A stretch of DNA of 64,000 bases from Methanospirillaceae archaeon (GTDB lineage: Archaea > Halobacteriota > Methanomicrobia > Methanomicrobiales > Methanospirillaceae), in the NCBI GenBank assembly GCA_016926505.1, contig JAFGOM010000109.1, positions 62,001 through 126,000 of the forward strand. Direction: 5' to 3'. Position numbers and translations under genes: made by a program. Within the stretch, counting starts at the first letter, position 1, and every line of letters starts with the position of its first letter. The notes beneath the pieces were generated by a model that worked only from the letters and a program-made list of their open reading frames with translations, searched no databases and was not told the DNA's origin. Positions 9,039-18,036 of this stretch are shown piece after piece.

Positions 9039-9491
9039 TCATACCTATCTCACCTGAAACCAGAAAAAATCACTGGATCTTCGAGTTTAATTTTTTTCTG
9101 CCATGGATAAATGAGAACAATCGGCCTGGTTCCCATGAACATGGAATGGTAATGATATGAGAGAAATAGTGAGCAGGATGTCAATACTCACGGGTTATAT
9201 TGATGATATAAGATGTATTGCTATCATTTTCAGTATTCAACCGGTGATTTTTCTTGCATACCTTTTTTTAAGAATCCGGGGAATGCGAATCTTGTTCCTG
9301 GATTAAATCCGTTCTTCTGTATCTTTTCTGTTCATTATCGAGTACCTGCTGATATAAAGGTTTAATGATTTTCCTTAAAGATATTTCGTTTCTTTTGATC
9401 CCGTATTATTATTTGAAGAAAAATAAAATTATGTAAAAAGAATAAAAGGAAATACCTTAATAGTTCGTCTTCCTATTATGTTTGGTGCTTT
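9039..9491. other. Intergenic region upstream of the cobalt transporter genes
   Basis: This 450-base AT-rich stretch separates the divergent phosphorylase and cbiM genes and must hold both promoters. A TATA-like ccttaata near 9453-9460 lies about 35 bases before the cbiM ATG. A 49-codon frame (9157-9306, plus) encodes a hydrophobic peptide but has no good ribosome site. No riboswitch fold, repeat or RNA gene was recognised. Confidence 0.45.
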
Positions 9492-10130
9492 ATGCATATT
9501 CCAGACGCATTTATTCCATTACCTCAGGCAGCAGTCTATTGGATTATTGCCTTGATATTTCTCGCATTGGCAGTGAAATGGGCGAGATCTGAGATGAATG
9601 AGGATAAGATCCCCATGATTGCGGTTCTTGCAGCAGGTATTTTTGCCCTGCAAAGTTTTAACCTCCCGGTCTCCATGGGAACGAGCGGGCATCTCGTCGG
9701 CGGGGCACTTGCGGCAATAGTCCTTGGTTCACCCTTTGCTGCGGTTTTTATCCTTACTCTTGTTCTGATTGTCCAGGCGATTATTTTTGGAGACGGAGGG
9801 ATAACCACTCTCGGTGCCAACATCATCAATATGGGTGTCATCGGTGGATTTGTCGGATTTTACTCCTACAAAGGGATCCTGAAGGCAATAAAGAACCCAT
9901 TTGTTTCTGCCGGGATAGCAGCATGGTTGGCATGTTTTATCCCTGCCCTTGCATGTGCTGTTGAGATGGCTATCGCAGGGACATTCCCGCTTGCCCCGGG
10001 ACTTGTTGCGATGGGTCTCTATCATGCCATTATCGGAGTGATAGAAGGTATCGTCACGGGAATTGTCATCTATGTTCTCTACAGGGCCCGGCCGGATCTG
10101 GTTGATTCTTCAGTGCGAGGTGCAGCATGA
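9492..10130 (+). CDS. cbiM: Cobalt ECF transporter substrate-binding membrane subunit CbiM
   Basis: CbiM is the substrate-specific membrane component of the CbiMNQO energy-coupling-factor importer. The N-terminus M-H-I-P-D is diagnostic: the N-terminal amine and His2 bind the metal. Several hydrophobic helices follow, with the conserved S-G-H-L-V-G-G segment near residue 65, F-G-D-G-G-I-T-T-L-G-A-N near 101 and N-M-G-V-I-G-G. Length (212) is normal. It overlaps the next gene by 4 bases. Cobalt would feed cobamide synthesis, needed by methanogen methyltransferases. A nickel-specific NikM is the alternative, and sequence by eye cannot fully separate the two. Confidence 0.93.
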   Translation: MHIPDAFIPLPQAAVYWIIALIFLALAVKWARSEMNEDKIPMIAVLAAGIFALQSFNLPVSMGTSGHLVGGALAAIVLGSPFAAVFILTLVLIVQAIIFGDGGITTLGANIINMGVIGGFVGFYSYKGILKAIKNPFVSAGIAAWLACFIPALACAVEMAIAGTFPLAPGLVAMGLYHAIIGVIEGIVTGIVIYVLYRARPDLVDSSVRGAA

Positions 10131-10477
10131 CACTTGATAATAAAACTTTTATTCTTGCTGGTGTTATCGTTGCTATCCTTATCGGCGTGGTTGCGGTATT
10201 TATGGCATCAGGAGATCCGGATGGTCTTGAGAGTTCTGCTCTCGTGGTATCAGGGCAGAAAGACCTGGCCGGACTTTCTCCTGAAGAAGGCGATCCTGAA
10301 ATAGTAGGAACCGGAACCTTTGCATATGAATCTCCCCTGCCTGATTATTCCTTACCTGCCATGGATGGTGCCACCGGTGGTCTCATCGCCATTGTTGTGG
10401 GGATAATTCTAACCCTGGTTGTGGTGATAGGTGCTACGTATCTCGTTGTAATGGGAAAAGGAAATAGTAAAGCATAG
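10127..10477 (+). CDS. CbiN-like (PDGLE-domain) auxiliary subunit of the cobalt transporter
   Basis: The 116-residue protein has two membrane helices (about residues 9-27 and 84-108) separated by an extracytoplasmic loop. P-D-G-L-E at about residue 31 is the signature of the PDGLE domain, which accompanies or replaces CbiN/NikN and stimulates metal loading by CbiM. The start overlaps the cbiM stop as ATGA, so the two are translationally coupled. Confidence 0.85.
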   Translation: MTLDNKTFILAGVIVAILIGVVAVFMASGDPDGLESSALVVSGQKDLAGLSPEEGDPEIVGTGTFAYESPLPDYSLPAMDGATGGLIAIVVGIILTLVVVIGATYLVVMGKGNSKA

Positions 10478-10729
10478 GTTTTCATTCCTATTTTTCGAGT
10501 TGTTTCTCTTTTTTTCTTCATTTCATCCTACGAATCAGTAATTCGTATTAATTTATCATGATAAAGACCAATAGGTACTCATGAAGTATCAATACGATTC
10601 ATCAGGGAAGATGGGTTTATTCAATCATACTGATGGAAACAGAGAAAAACCTAATCATTTACAACATTCCTGATATAAAAGCCATGAAATACGTTCAATT
10701 TATCTCTGCATCATTCCGGGAGAAAACCG
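10478..10729. promoter_or_regulatory. Intergenic region between cbiN and cbiO with an inverted repeat
   Basis: Pyrimidine-rich tracts just after the stop codon could terminate the cbiMN transcript. A perfect inverted repeat TACGAAT-CAGTA-ATTCGTA lies at 10529-10547. A TATA-like tgatataaaag near 10672-10682 could start cbiO transcription. The sequence ATACGAT at 10592-10598 matches an arm of the palindrome upstream of nikR. A separate promoter here would let cbiOQ be regulated apart from cbiMN. Confidence 0.4.
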
Positions 10730-11566
10730 ATGCATATTATCGAGACTATTGATCTCTGCCATACCTATAAGGGCAATATTTCTGCCTTAAAAAATGTTAC
10801 CTTTATTGCACCGAGAAATACCCGTATTGCCATAATCGGTCCAAACGGTGCTGGAAAGAGTACCCTTTTTAAGCATTTAAACGGGGTGTTAAAACCAACA
10901 AGCGGAACCGTTTTAGTGAGAGGAGAACCGATAACAAAAGAGAATATCAAAGAAGTCAGGAAGACAGTCGGCCTCGTATTTCAGAATCCGGACGATCAGA
11001 TTTTTTCTCCAACGGTGGAGCAGGATGTGGCATTTGGCCCGATGAATCTTGGTCTCTCAGAAGATATCGTACAGCATCGTGTCTCTGAAGCGTTAAAATT
11101 CCTTGGGTTAGAGGATTACCGGACCCGGGTTCCTCATCATTTGTCAGGCGGGGAAAAGAAACGTGTTGCCATGGCAGGTATTATTGCTATGGAACCCCAG
11201 GTCCTTATCCTGGATGAACCTACAGCAGGACTCGATCCGCAGGGAATCAGGGATGTAGTCCGTTATATCAGGGAATTTTCAGTTAAATACGGTATGACGA
11301 TTATCTTCTCAACCCATAGCATCTCTTTGGTTGCAGAACTCGCTGAGTATATCTATGTTATTAATAACGGTTCTTTTGTTGCAAAAGGAACGGTTCCTGA
11401 AATTTTTTCCCGGCATGAGCTGTTACAGAGCGTCAGGCTGGATATTCCTGTTCTTCCAAAACTCATCAGATCACTGCAGGATCATGGTGTTGATATCGGG
11501 ATGGCATATACCTATAAAGAATCAGAGGCTGCTTTTCTAGAGGCATTTGGAAAAGTAAATGATTGA
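10730..11566 (+). CDS. cbiO: Energy-coupling factor ATPase CbiO
   Basis: This ABC ATPase powers the cobalt importer. All motifs are present: Walker A G-P-N-G-A-G-K-S-T near residue 36, Q-loop in F-Q-N-P-D-D-Q, signature L-S-G-G-E-K-K-R-V near 138, Walker B V-L-I-L-D-E-P-T-A-G-L-D near 158 and the switch His in S-T-H-S. The F-Q-N-P-D-D-Q form is typical of CbiO/EcfA. Length is 278. The cbiQ start lies 8 bases inside its end. Confidence 0.95.
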   Translation: MHIIETIDLCHTYKGNISALKNVTFIAPRNTRIAIIGPNGAGKSTLFKHLNGVLKPTSGTVLVRGEPITKENIKEVRKTVGLVFQNPDDQIFSPTVEQDVAFGPMNLGLSEDIVQHRVSEALKFLGLEDYRTRVPHHLSGGEKKRVAMAGIIAMEPQVLILDEPTAGLDPQGIRDVVRYIREFSVKYGMTIIFSTHSISLVAELAEYIYVINNGSFVAKGTVPEIFSRHELLQSVRLDIPVLPKLIRSLQDHGVDIGMAYTYKESEAAFLEAFGKVND

Positions 11567-12383
11567 AGAATTGTTTGACCTCGAAGAGGTAACGAACCTG
11601 AACAGTTATCTCCATTCTTTGGATGCACGGGTTAAATTAATTGTTTTTTTAGCAGTAATCGTCGCAATGGTAGGAGTACCGTACTCACCGGTTGTGTATG
11701 AAGTCGCAGCGGTTTTTTTCCTTTTTTTTGTGTTTTTCTGGATCAGTTCAACAATTCCGGTAAAGGTATACATACACCGCCTCATCTTTGCCCTGCCGTT
11801 TGGATTTTTGATATCAGGGGTTCAGATTTTTTTTACCAATAAATATTATACCGAATACCATACTCTGGTAACTCTCCCGTTTGGGATAACTATTTTTGCA
11901 GAATCGGTTCAGTTTGCATCAATTCTACTCCTGAAGTTCTTTATATGTTACTCGTATATTGTTCTGCTTTCTTCAACAACAACGCTTCAGGATCTGCTGG
12001 AGGCCGCCGGGAGAATGAAAGTCCCTGCAGAACTGATTCTTTCACTCGGTATGATGATCCGGTACCTGTTTGTCTTTGGTGCGATGTACTGCAAAGTAAT
12101 TGATTCCTTGCAAACCCGTCTTTTTAACCCGTTTGACAGGTCTCTTCCCTATAAATACCGGATCTCAAATATGGGTTATATGATGGGATCCATGTTTATC
12201 AGGGCTTTGGAACAGGGTGAGAGGACCTATGTCAGTATGCAGTGCAGGGGATATGGCAGGGATAGTTTTATCTATATAAAGGAAAAAGACCTGCTATTTC
12301 ATGAATGGTTTTTTTTATCGGTCTGTCTCTGTGTTATCGTGATTGTTCCGGTAATCTGCTGGTATTATCCCGGTATATGGTAA
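11559..12383 (+). CDS. cbiQ: Energy-coupling factor transmembrane protein CbiQ
   Basis: CbiQ is the T-component that links CbiM to the ATPase. The 274-residue product has an N-terminal D-A-R-V-K-L motif near residue 22, four or five hydrophobic helices, and the coupling-helix signatures A-A-G-R-M-K-V-P and Q-C-R-G-Y-G-R near 215-228, which contact CbiO. It overlaps cbiO and ends the transporter locus. A T-rich stretch at about 12399-12432 separates it from the convergent CheB gene. Confidence 0.92.
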   Translation: MIEELFDLEEVTNLNSYLHSLDARVKLIVFLAVIVAMVGVPYSPVVYEVAAVFFLFFVFFWISSTIPVKVYIHRLIFALPFGFLISGVQIFFTNKYYTEYHTLVTLPFGITIFAESVQFASILLLKFFICYSYIVLLSSTTTLQDLLEAAGRMKVPAELILSLGMMIRYLFVFGAMYCKVIDSLQTRLFNPFDRSLPYKYRISNMGYMMGSMFIRALEQGERTYVSMQCRGYGRDSFIYIKEKDLLFHEWFFLSVCLCVIVIVPVICWYYPGIW

Positions 12384-12522
12384 CGGGATTTGAGGTCTCT
12401 CTCTTTTTTAAAATTACGTTTTCTTTTTCCTGTCGGTCTGCACGAAAACTTTATTTTCCAAAACAAAGAACACTCATAAAATTATGATAAGTCAAGTCTG
12501 AACGTCTCTTTTGGATCGGTTT

Positions 12523-13086
12523 TTAACGGAATAATAAGAGTTTTTCCCGAATTTTTTCTGGTTTTAGGATATTATGGACTGCTCCGGTGTCTATTGCTGA
12601 CTGTGGCATGGTTGCAATTGGAGCAGTTTGTGGATCCTGGGCGATAGTAATTCCTTTGAGTGCATGAATATGCTGAATCCCTTTTGTCCCGTCATGTCCC
12701 ATACCGGTTAAAATAATGCCGACAATCTGTTGGTACATATTTTCCCGGATAGAGAGCATGGTACAGTCAACAGCAGGGCAGACAGCGTGAACACGGGTGG
12801 TAACAGAGAGATCAATAATTTTGTTCTCGTTTATCATACACTGGGCTCCCGTCGGTGCGACAAGGATTTGGGAATCCTGGGGGGTATCTCCTGCTTTGGC
12901 TACGGAGACGGTCATATCAGTGCATGCCTGCAGGTGAGTGCAGAGGGAATGAGTAAAACTGGCCGGTATATGCTGGACAATTATGATAGATGCCCGTAAT
13001 TTTGGCATTGAATGAAAAATTGTCCTGAGTATCTGGGGACCCCCGGTCGAAGAACCAATAATGATAAGGGTTTTAAATGTCTGCAT
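12523..13086 (-). CDS. Stand-alone CheB-type protein-glutamate methylesterase
   Basis: The 187-residue protein is a complete CheB catalytic domain without the usual N-terminal receiver. The catalytic triad is visible: Ser13 in G-S-S-T-G-G, His39 in V-Q-H-I-P-A-S-F-T and Asp132 in T-G-M-G-H-D-G. CheB removes methyl groups from, or deamidates, glutamates of chemoreceptors. Here it follows a histidine kinase and a separate response regulator (6 bases between stop and start), so the receiver may act in trans. No chemoreceptor, CheA or CheR gene lies within the window. Confidence 0.92.
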   Translation of the reverse strand: MQTFKTLIIIGSSTGGPQILRTIFHSMPKLRASIIIVQHIPASFTHSLCTHLQACTDMTVSVAKAGDTPQDSQILVAPTGAQCMINENKIIDLSVTTRVHAVCPAVDCTMLSIRENMYQQIVGIILTGMGHDGTKGIQHIHALKGITIAQDPQTAPIATMPQSAIDTGAVHNILKPEKIREKLLLFR

Positions 13087-13092
13087 ATCTGG

Positions 13093-13488
13093 TCAGGGTT
13101 CTAGAAAATCAAGAGCAAATCTGACTTTTTCTGCGAGATGTTCCTGCTCAAATGGTTTAACCAGATAATCAAATACGTACTCCTGTACCGATATCATCTT
13201 CTGGTCAGGTACAAGGCGGGCTGTCAGCATCAGGATAATGATATCATGAAAAAGGTCATTTTTTATGATCTCAGTGATGGTGTCCCATCCATCCAGTTTT
13301 GGCATCATTAAATCGAGAAGGATTACTCCTCGAAACCCGGCCTTCAGGTGATGAATGCATTCATAACCGCTTTCTGCAGCTATTACCGGGATATGTTCAT
13401 CTTTTAAGGTCTCCATGACGGCAATACGGATATGGGCATCATCATCAACGATCATTACCTGATAACCAGCAGGAATTGTATCTTCCAT
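13093..13488 (-). CDS. Single-domain response regulator
   Basis: A 131-residue receiver domain with the full active site: D-D-D at residues 15-17, the phospho-acceptor Asp in L-L-D-L-M-M-P near 58, T in M-L-T-A-R, and the conserved Lys in Y-L-V-K-P-F. There is no output domain, so it signals by protein contact. It lies between the upstream kinase (15 bases) and the downstream CheB domain on one apparent transcript. It could regulate CheB in trans, or relay to another partner. Confidence 0.93.
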   Translation of the reverse strand: MEDTIPAGYQVMIVDDDAHIRIAVMETLKDEHIPVIAAESGYECIHHLKAGFRGVILLDLMMPKLDGWDTITEIIKNDLFHDIIILMLTARLVPDQKMISVQEYVFDYLVKPFEQEHLAEKVRFALDFLEP

Positions 13489-13503
13489 AAAAACACCGTA
13501 ATT

Positions 13504-15150
13504 TTACGAATTATCTCCTTTATCTGCTAACAGAGATTGCGGAGTAGTCAGAGGCAGACGAACCGTAACGATGGTTCCTAATCCTGGTCCATCACTGGCA
13601 ATATGAATTGAACCATGATAGATATGAATGATCCGTTTCGCAATTGACAGGCCGAGTCCGTATGAATCCCTTTCATGGCGTGATTTATCGGCCATGTAAA
13701 AATCATCGAAAATATGGGTTAAATCTTCTTTCTGAATACCAATTCCATAATCCCGAACAGATATCCCGATGCTTTCATCATCGGGAAGTATGGTTGCAGT
13801 GATCTCTATCGTTCCACTGATATATGAGTATTTAACGGCGTTATCAATGATCCGTTCAAATATTGCCTCAAAATGTAATGGAGATATCCCGATGGTAATT
13901 TCGGGCGAAATAATGTTCTGTATCTCAATACTCTTCTGGTAGATAAGATAGGAATGATTGGTAATAATGTTTTCAATGGTATCATGTAATCCAAGCGGGA
14001 TGATATCAGACTGAGAATAAAGGGTGTTATCCTGAGCAAGGGTGAGAATATGGTTGACAAACTGGGTTATTGACTGGACATCGGATATTGCGATATCAAG
14101 AAGATTCTGACACTGGGGATCACGGATTCGTCTCCGTACGAGAGGAAGGATAGCATGGAGGGGGGTAAGGGGAGTTCTGATATCATGACCAATCTGGATG
14201 ATGAACTCATCTTTCTGATTCAGTAATACCTCGATCTGTTTTGTTCGTGAATTAATGCGTTGCTCAAGATCCCGATTCATATCAAGTAATTGTGTCCGAA
14301 GTGCCTCCAATTCCCTGTTCTTCTCTTCAAATTCATTGGTATACCTGACGAGTGACTGTTTGTAAATTTCGCTTTGCGTCTTGTCATGGATGAATCCAAA
14401 GAAACGCGGATTTCTTGCATCATGATTCCATCTCTTACCGATAAGCTCAAAATATTGTTTATCCTGTCTATTCTTCCCATACGTAACTCCTCGTATCAAA
14501 AAAGGGTTATTTTCACTTTTATTCTCATCAGGTTTAAGAAGAAACATCTGGTCAGATGCAGGGATAGATGGGATGAGATCCTGTAATGAGAGAGCATTGT
14601 TTCGGGGATAGAGCCTGGTAACCAGATAAAATGTTTCAGATCCCAATAATATATCAAGAATGGGGTCATAAACCCAGAACCCTGCACTATCTGATATGGG
14701 GGTGAATTCTGTAATTTCCCTCTCCGGGGTGAGCAATGCATCTATCCATGATTTCGTAATATCAAAAATACAGCCTTCATAGGTTACTCCTTTTGTGCCT
14801 GCCGTATCTTCCTTATTTCCTCTTGCATGAAATGAGAGTAAACCAATAAAAAAGGAACCATCTTTTTTCTTAATACAGGCTGGAAATTCTTGCACCTCTC
14901 TGTTTTGTTTCAGTGTTTCTGTAAAAATGTTCCATTCGTCCTGAAATACGAAAAGACTTCCAAGAAGATCACCCTGTATCGAATGAAAAGAATCAATAGC
15001 CAGATCTCTGACCGCAGCAGGATTATGTAACGTAATAAAAAGATCATTATCAGTCTGCAGATAGATATCATGCATGTGGGTTGCGGGAAAGGAAAGGAGA
15101 TTCCCGTCATCTTTATCCCGGTCATTCTTATAGACAGTTTGTTTTGACAT
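13504..15150 (-). CDS. Cytoplasmic sensor histidine kinase
   Basis: The 548-residue kinase has two weak PAS-like N-terminal regions, a coiled coil at about residues 275-315, then HisKA with the H box G-H-D-I-R-T-P-L-T-P and an HATPase domain with N box I-I-D-N-A-V-K-Y-S, G1 D-Y-G-I-G-I and G2 Y-G-L-G-L-S-I-A-K. No membrane span is seen. It is the first gene of the kinase, receiver and CheB operon on the minus strand. The signal it senses is not evident. Confidence 0.92.
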   Translation of the reverse strand: MSKQTVYKNDRDKDDGNLLSFPATHMHDIYLQTDNDLFITLHNPAAVRDLAIDSFHSIQGDLLGSLFVFQDEWNIFTETLKQNREVQEFPACIKKKDGSFFIGLLSFHARGNKEDTAGTKGVTYEGCIFDITKSWIDALLTPEREITEFTPISDSAGFWVYDPILDILLGSETFYLVTRLYPRNNALSLQDLIPSIPASDQMFLLKPDENKSENNPFLIRGVTYGKNRQDKQYFELIGKRWNHDARNPRFFGFIHDKTQSEIYKQSLVRYTNEFEEKNRELEALRTQLLDMNRDLEQRINSRTKQIEVLLNQKDEFIIQIGHDIRTPLTPLHAILPLVRRRIRDPQCQNLLDIAISDVQSITQFVNHILTLAQDNTLYSQSDIIPLGLHDTIENIITNHSYLIYQKSIEIQNIISPEITIGISPLHFEAIFERIIDNAVKYSYISGTIEITATILPDDESIGISVRDYGIGIQKEDLTHIFDDFYMADKSRHERDSYGLGLSIAKRIIHIYHGSIHIASDGPGLGTIVTVRLPLTTPQSLLADKGDNS

Positions 15151-15469
15151 GTTCTCCTATCTATCATGAGTACTGATTCAGGGGAATTACGTTCAACTGA
15201 AAATATCTCATGTCTCTATCGATTGTTTATTTTTTGGGCGATGATGTACTCTATCGGGAATGATATCGATTTTAAAACTCATATCCCAAAAACGGATAAT
15301 ATGGATATATTCAGCAGTACAGAGGGAAAAATCCATCGCATGAAATGATTTCTTTATTTAAATTGTGGTTATCCGATCTCCTTTTTTTTGTATTGCCGGG
15401 AAGTAGCCCCGGGAAAAAGATAATCGTGTTGGCAGCACAATATTTTTGTGCTGTTTCCTTCATCAATGA
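15151..15469. other. Intergenic region upstream of the kinase operon
   Basis: The 319 bases lie between the kinase start and the stop of a TPR gene on the same strand. They are AT-rich and contain T-runs at 15379-15390. A 60-codon plus-strand frame (15166-15348) has no ribosome site or recognisable features and is not called. No repeat or RNA gene is apparent. Confidence 0.45.
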
Positions 15470-16156
15470 TTAAATCTCTCTTCTGCACATAAATGCAAGG
15501 CCAAAACCGATTGCAATGAGAGGACAGAATAACCATATTCCTGATTTCGGGGTATCTTCCGGGATTTGGGAGGAATAAAGATGATCTCTCGCGTGTTTCA
15601 GGTTTATCTGCGCATCCACTGAATCCGGAGAGAGGGAGAGTGCCATCTGTGATGCTTCTTCTTCTTCTTTATATCTTTTTAATGAGCCAAAAGCAGAACC
15701 CCTGATTATCCAGGTCTCGAGTATCATCGGGTCGTTTCGTATCGCTTCATCTGTTATCTGTAATACTGCTTCGTTGTCTCCTGCGAGAAGATACAGGTTT
15801 GCGATGACTGTAAGCAACGAAGGATTCCCGGGATCTAGTTCTAATGCTGTATTTACAGCCCTGATGGCCTCCTGGTAGTTCCCTGTCTCTGTATAGATCC
15901 CGGCACGGGTTACATGAGCAAGGGTAAAGTTCGGTGTGATGGTAAGCGCCTGGTCAATCATCTGGAGCGCACCGGTGTAATTTCCCTCATGAGCAAGATC
16001 AACACCCTTGTTATAGTATGCAATTGCATCAAAGGTATCATTCTTTTCATCCGAAACAACGTGAGAAACGAGACCGGTGATAATGATGAGCAGAAGAAGG
16101 ATTCTTGCCTGAGTGATACCTGTCCTGCAGGAAAAAGGTCCGTGATTATGCCACAT
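15470..16156 (-). CDS. TPR protein with N- and C-terminal membrane segments
   Basis: The 228-residue protein has an N-terminal hydrophobic signal (about residues 17-35), about four TPR units between 45 and 190 with the Y-N-K-G and A-x-x-A-L pattern, and a second hydrophobic helix at about 207-222 before R-R. It is therefore probably a TPR domain outside the membrane held at its C-terminus. It resembles the other TPR proteins of the window in build. Its function is unknown. Confidence 0.8.
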   Translation of the reverse strand: MWHNHGPFSCRTGITQARILLLLIIITGLVSHVVSDEKNDTFDAIAYYNKGVDLAHEGNYTGALQMIDQALTITPNFTLAHVTRAGIYTETGNYQEAIRAVNTALELDPGNPSLLTVIANLYLLAGDNEAVLQITDEAIRNDPMILETWIIRGSAFGSLKRYKEEEEASQMALSLSPDSVDAQINLKHARDHLYSSQIPEDTPKSGIWLFCPLIAIGFGLAFMCRREI

Positions 16157-16210
16157 TGTGGCATATACTTCACCTTTTTTTCTATTATCTCTATCTGTGT
16201 GAAGAGATTA

Positions 16211-16669
16211 CTAGTCTTCGAGAGGGATTGTTGTTAATTTTACTGATTCAACACCTTTCTGTGCCATAAGATGTTCTGATACCCTCTTTATCTTGATTGC
16301 ATCGCCCCGGAGGAGGAGAACTTCAACACAACGATTATGGGTAACGTGCGAATGAAGTGATGCCTGAATGATATCAAGATGTTCATGCTGAATCTCGGTA
16401 ATCGCGGACATGAGTCCACGCTGATGGTGGTCGTACACGATGGTGATGACCCCCTGCCTCTGACCTGACAGGTCAGACATCCACTTATGATACCTGATGT
16501 ATGATCTGATAGCATCCCTTATCCCTTCAGAACGTGAAGAGTATCCCCGGGAATGGAGTATCTCATCAAAACTTTCCAGGAGATGGGATGGTAACGAGAC
16601 ACCAATTCTTGATAGTTCATTTTCCTGTTCTTCTGATTCTGACATGGAACTCTTATTGAGGAATGTCAT
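16211..16669 (-). CDS. nikR: Nickel-responsive transcriptional regulator NikR
   Basis: NikR is a ribbon-helix-helix repressor with a nickel-binding ACT-like domain. The N-terminal R-I-G-V-S-L-P strand and helices of the RHH domain are followed by the nickel site: His in I-Q-H-E-H and the cluster S-L-H-S-H-V-x5-C-V-E-V, which aligns with His87, His89 and Cys95 of the E. coli protein. The ATG at 16645 is an alternative start eight residues in. A perfect palindrome sits just upstream, suggesting autoregulation. Nickel matters here for hydrogenases and factor F430. Confidence 0.94.
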   Translation of the reverse strand: MTFLNKSSMSESEEQENELSRIGVSLPSHLLESFDEILHSRGYSSRSEGIRDAIRSYIRYHKWMSDLSGQRQGVITIVYDHHQRGLMSAITEIQHEHLDIIQASLHSHVTHNRCVEVLLLRGDAIKIKRVSEHLMAQKGVESVKLTTIPLED

Positions 16670-16688
16670 ATGTAATACTATTTACCCG

Positions 16689-16716
16689 TTATCGTATAAT
16701 TATTATGATACGATAA
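16689..16716 (-). promoter_or_regulatory. Palindromic operator candidate in the nikR promoter
   Basis: Arms TTATCGTAT and ATACGATAA flank a 10-base spacer, spanning 28 bases and overlapping the TATA-like TAATTATA of the minus-strand promoter, 20 bases before the nikR ATG. The overall span equals that of the E. coli NikR site (GTATGA-N16-TCATAC), although the half-site bases differ. Binding by NikR is an inference. Confidence 0.55.
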
Positions 16717-16940
16717 TATCCGGATAAACAACTCACGAAATCAAAATTTTTTAAAAAATACGTTTAATATCTGTCTGGATGGTTCTTATGTTAAGCGATT
16801 CATACCCGTTGCCGGACAACAACCCGAGGCTGATGCGGGGGATGATCTCTCTCTCACAATTATTCCCTGATGCCATCGGTATAAGCAATAAAAGAAACCG
16901 GTATTCAATTATATTTTATCTTATTTATAAAAACATATCT

Positions 16941-18026
16941 TCACAATTGGTACGTACAGCGGCATCTGCCGATTACGATGGCAATCACGAGACAAACCCC
17001 TGAAAATACTAAAAAACTAACCGGTATTGAGTATTGATTTGCAATGATTCCCCCTAATGCCGGGAATGTCATCATCCCGAGATAACTCATGGTAGTAAGC
17101 ATCCCCATTGCCAGTCCTGTTCGCTGAATGGTTCCTGCAAGATACCCCATCTGTGCAATGTATGCAATGCCTGCGATAAGGCCAATGACCGGGATCATGA
17201 TCGCACTAAAAGGGATTAGAATAAGAGCAAAGGCGCTCAGTATTGCTGATACTCTGATCATGCGTAAGGGCCGTAACGGGATTCGCGGGGCAATCAGGGA
17301 AGCAATAATGGTTGCAATATTCATCAGGGCAAGTTTTGTACCAAGTACCAGCGGACTGTCATTGGTGTATGCGCCATATAATGACTGTACCACGCCGGTT
17401 ATTCCAAGTATGACAATAACTGAGGACCATAACGGCCATTCATCACGAATTAATTGAATTATCTCAGAGTGTGATGATACCGGGTCAGACTGAGTGATTG
17501 CCGGTAACCAGTCGTCATGAATCAATCTTGTAAAAAGGCAGGACAGGCTGCAAAGGATAGCAAATAGTAAAAGACCGGGATAATCATCTCCGGTTACTGA
17601 GGATACTACCCCTGTTATGATAAGACCCGACAAAAGACCTGCATTGAGTAATGCCATGTAGGTTCCTGAAAGACTGATATGATTCTTTTGCCTGTTTATG
17701 ATGGTCAGTGTGGCAGTAACAAAGATACCTGCGAAAACCCCCTCAATGATCCGCGCAATGAAAAATACCGATGGAGTGGGAAAGAAGAACATACAAAATC
17801 CGGTCACTGCACTGATAAGAAGCGAATATCTGATAAGTGCCCGGATATCAAATCGTTCGGTCAGAAACCCGGCTGGAAGGGTTGCTATTACCGCACCAAG
17901 GAAGTATGCAGAGAAGATAAAAGACTGGATCTGCACATTTGGGTCGATCTCAGGAAGAAGAGGAACCGGCGCATTTGAGAGCGCCATGATGGAAAAAATT
18001 CCAAGGAAAATGATCCAAAACCGCAT
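16941..18026 (-). CDS. Major facilitator superfamily transporter
   Basis: The 361-residue protein has about 11-12 hydrophobic helices. The N-half shows the MFS loop-2 region G-F-L-T-E-R-F-D-I-R. It is shorter than usual for the superfamily (about 400), with very short loops. It lies 10 bases downstream of fttA on the same strand, so it may be co-transcribed. The substrate cannot be inferred; drug or metabolite export is typical of such small MFS proteins. Confidence 0.85.
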   Translation of the reverse strand: MRFWIIFLGIFSIMALSNAPVPLLPEIDPNVQIQSFIFSAYFLGAVIATLPAGFLTERFDIRALIRYSLLISAVTGFCMFFFPTPSVFFIARIIEGVFAGIFVTATLTIINRQKNHISLSGTYMALLNAGLLSGLIITGVVSSVTGDDYPGLLLFAILCSLSCLFTRLIHDDWLPAITQSDPVSSHSEIIQLIRDEWPLWSSVIVILGITGVVQSLYGAYTNDSPLVLGTKLALMNIATIIASLIAPRIPLRPLRMIRVSAILSAFALILIPFSAIMIPVIGLIAGIAYIAQMGYLAGTIQRTGLAMGMLTTMSYLGMMTFPALGGIIANQYSIPVSFLVFSGVCLVIAIVIGRCRCTYQL

Positions 18027-18036
18027 ATGTCATCAT

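Noticed and set aside
9157-9306. 49-codon hydrophobic frame upstream of cbiM
   Set aside because: No clear ribosome site or family match; kept only as a note in the intergenic entry.
15166-15348. 60-codon plus-strand frame upstream of the kinase
   Set aside because: No ribosome site, no recognisable sequence, and it lies in the kinase promoter region.
16779-17003. 74-codon frame between nikR and the MFS gene
   Set aside because: It runs into the antisense of the MFS gene, has no Shine-Dalgarno and no recognisable features.
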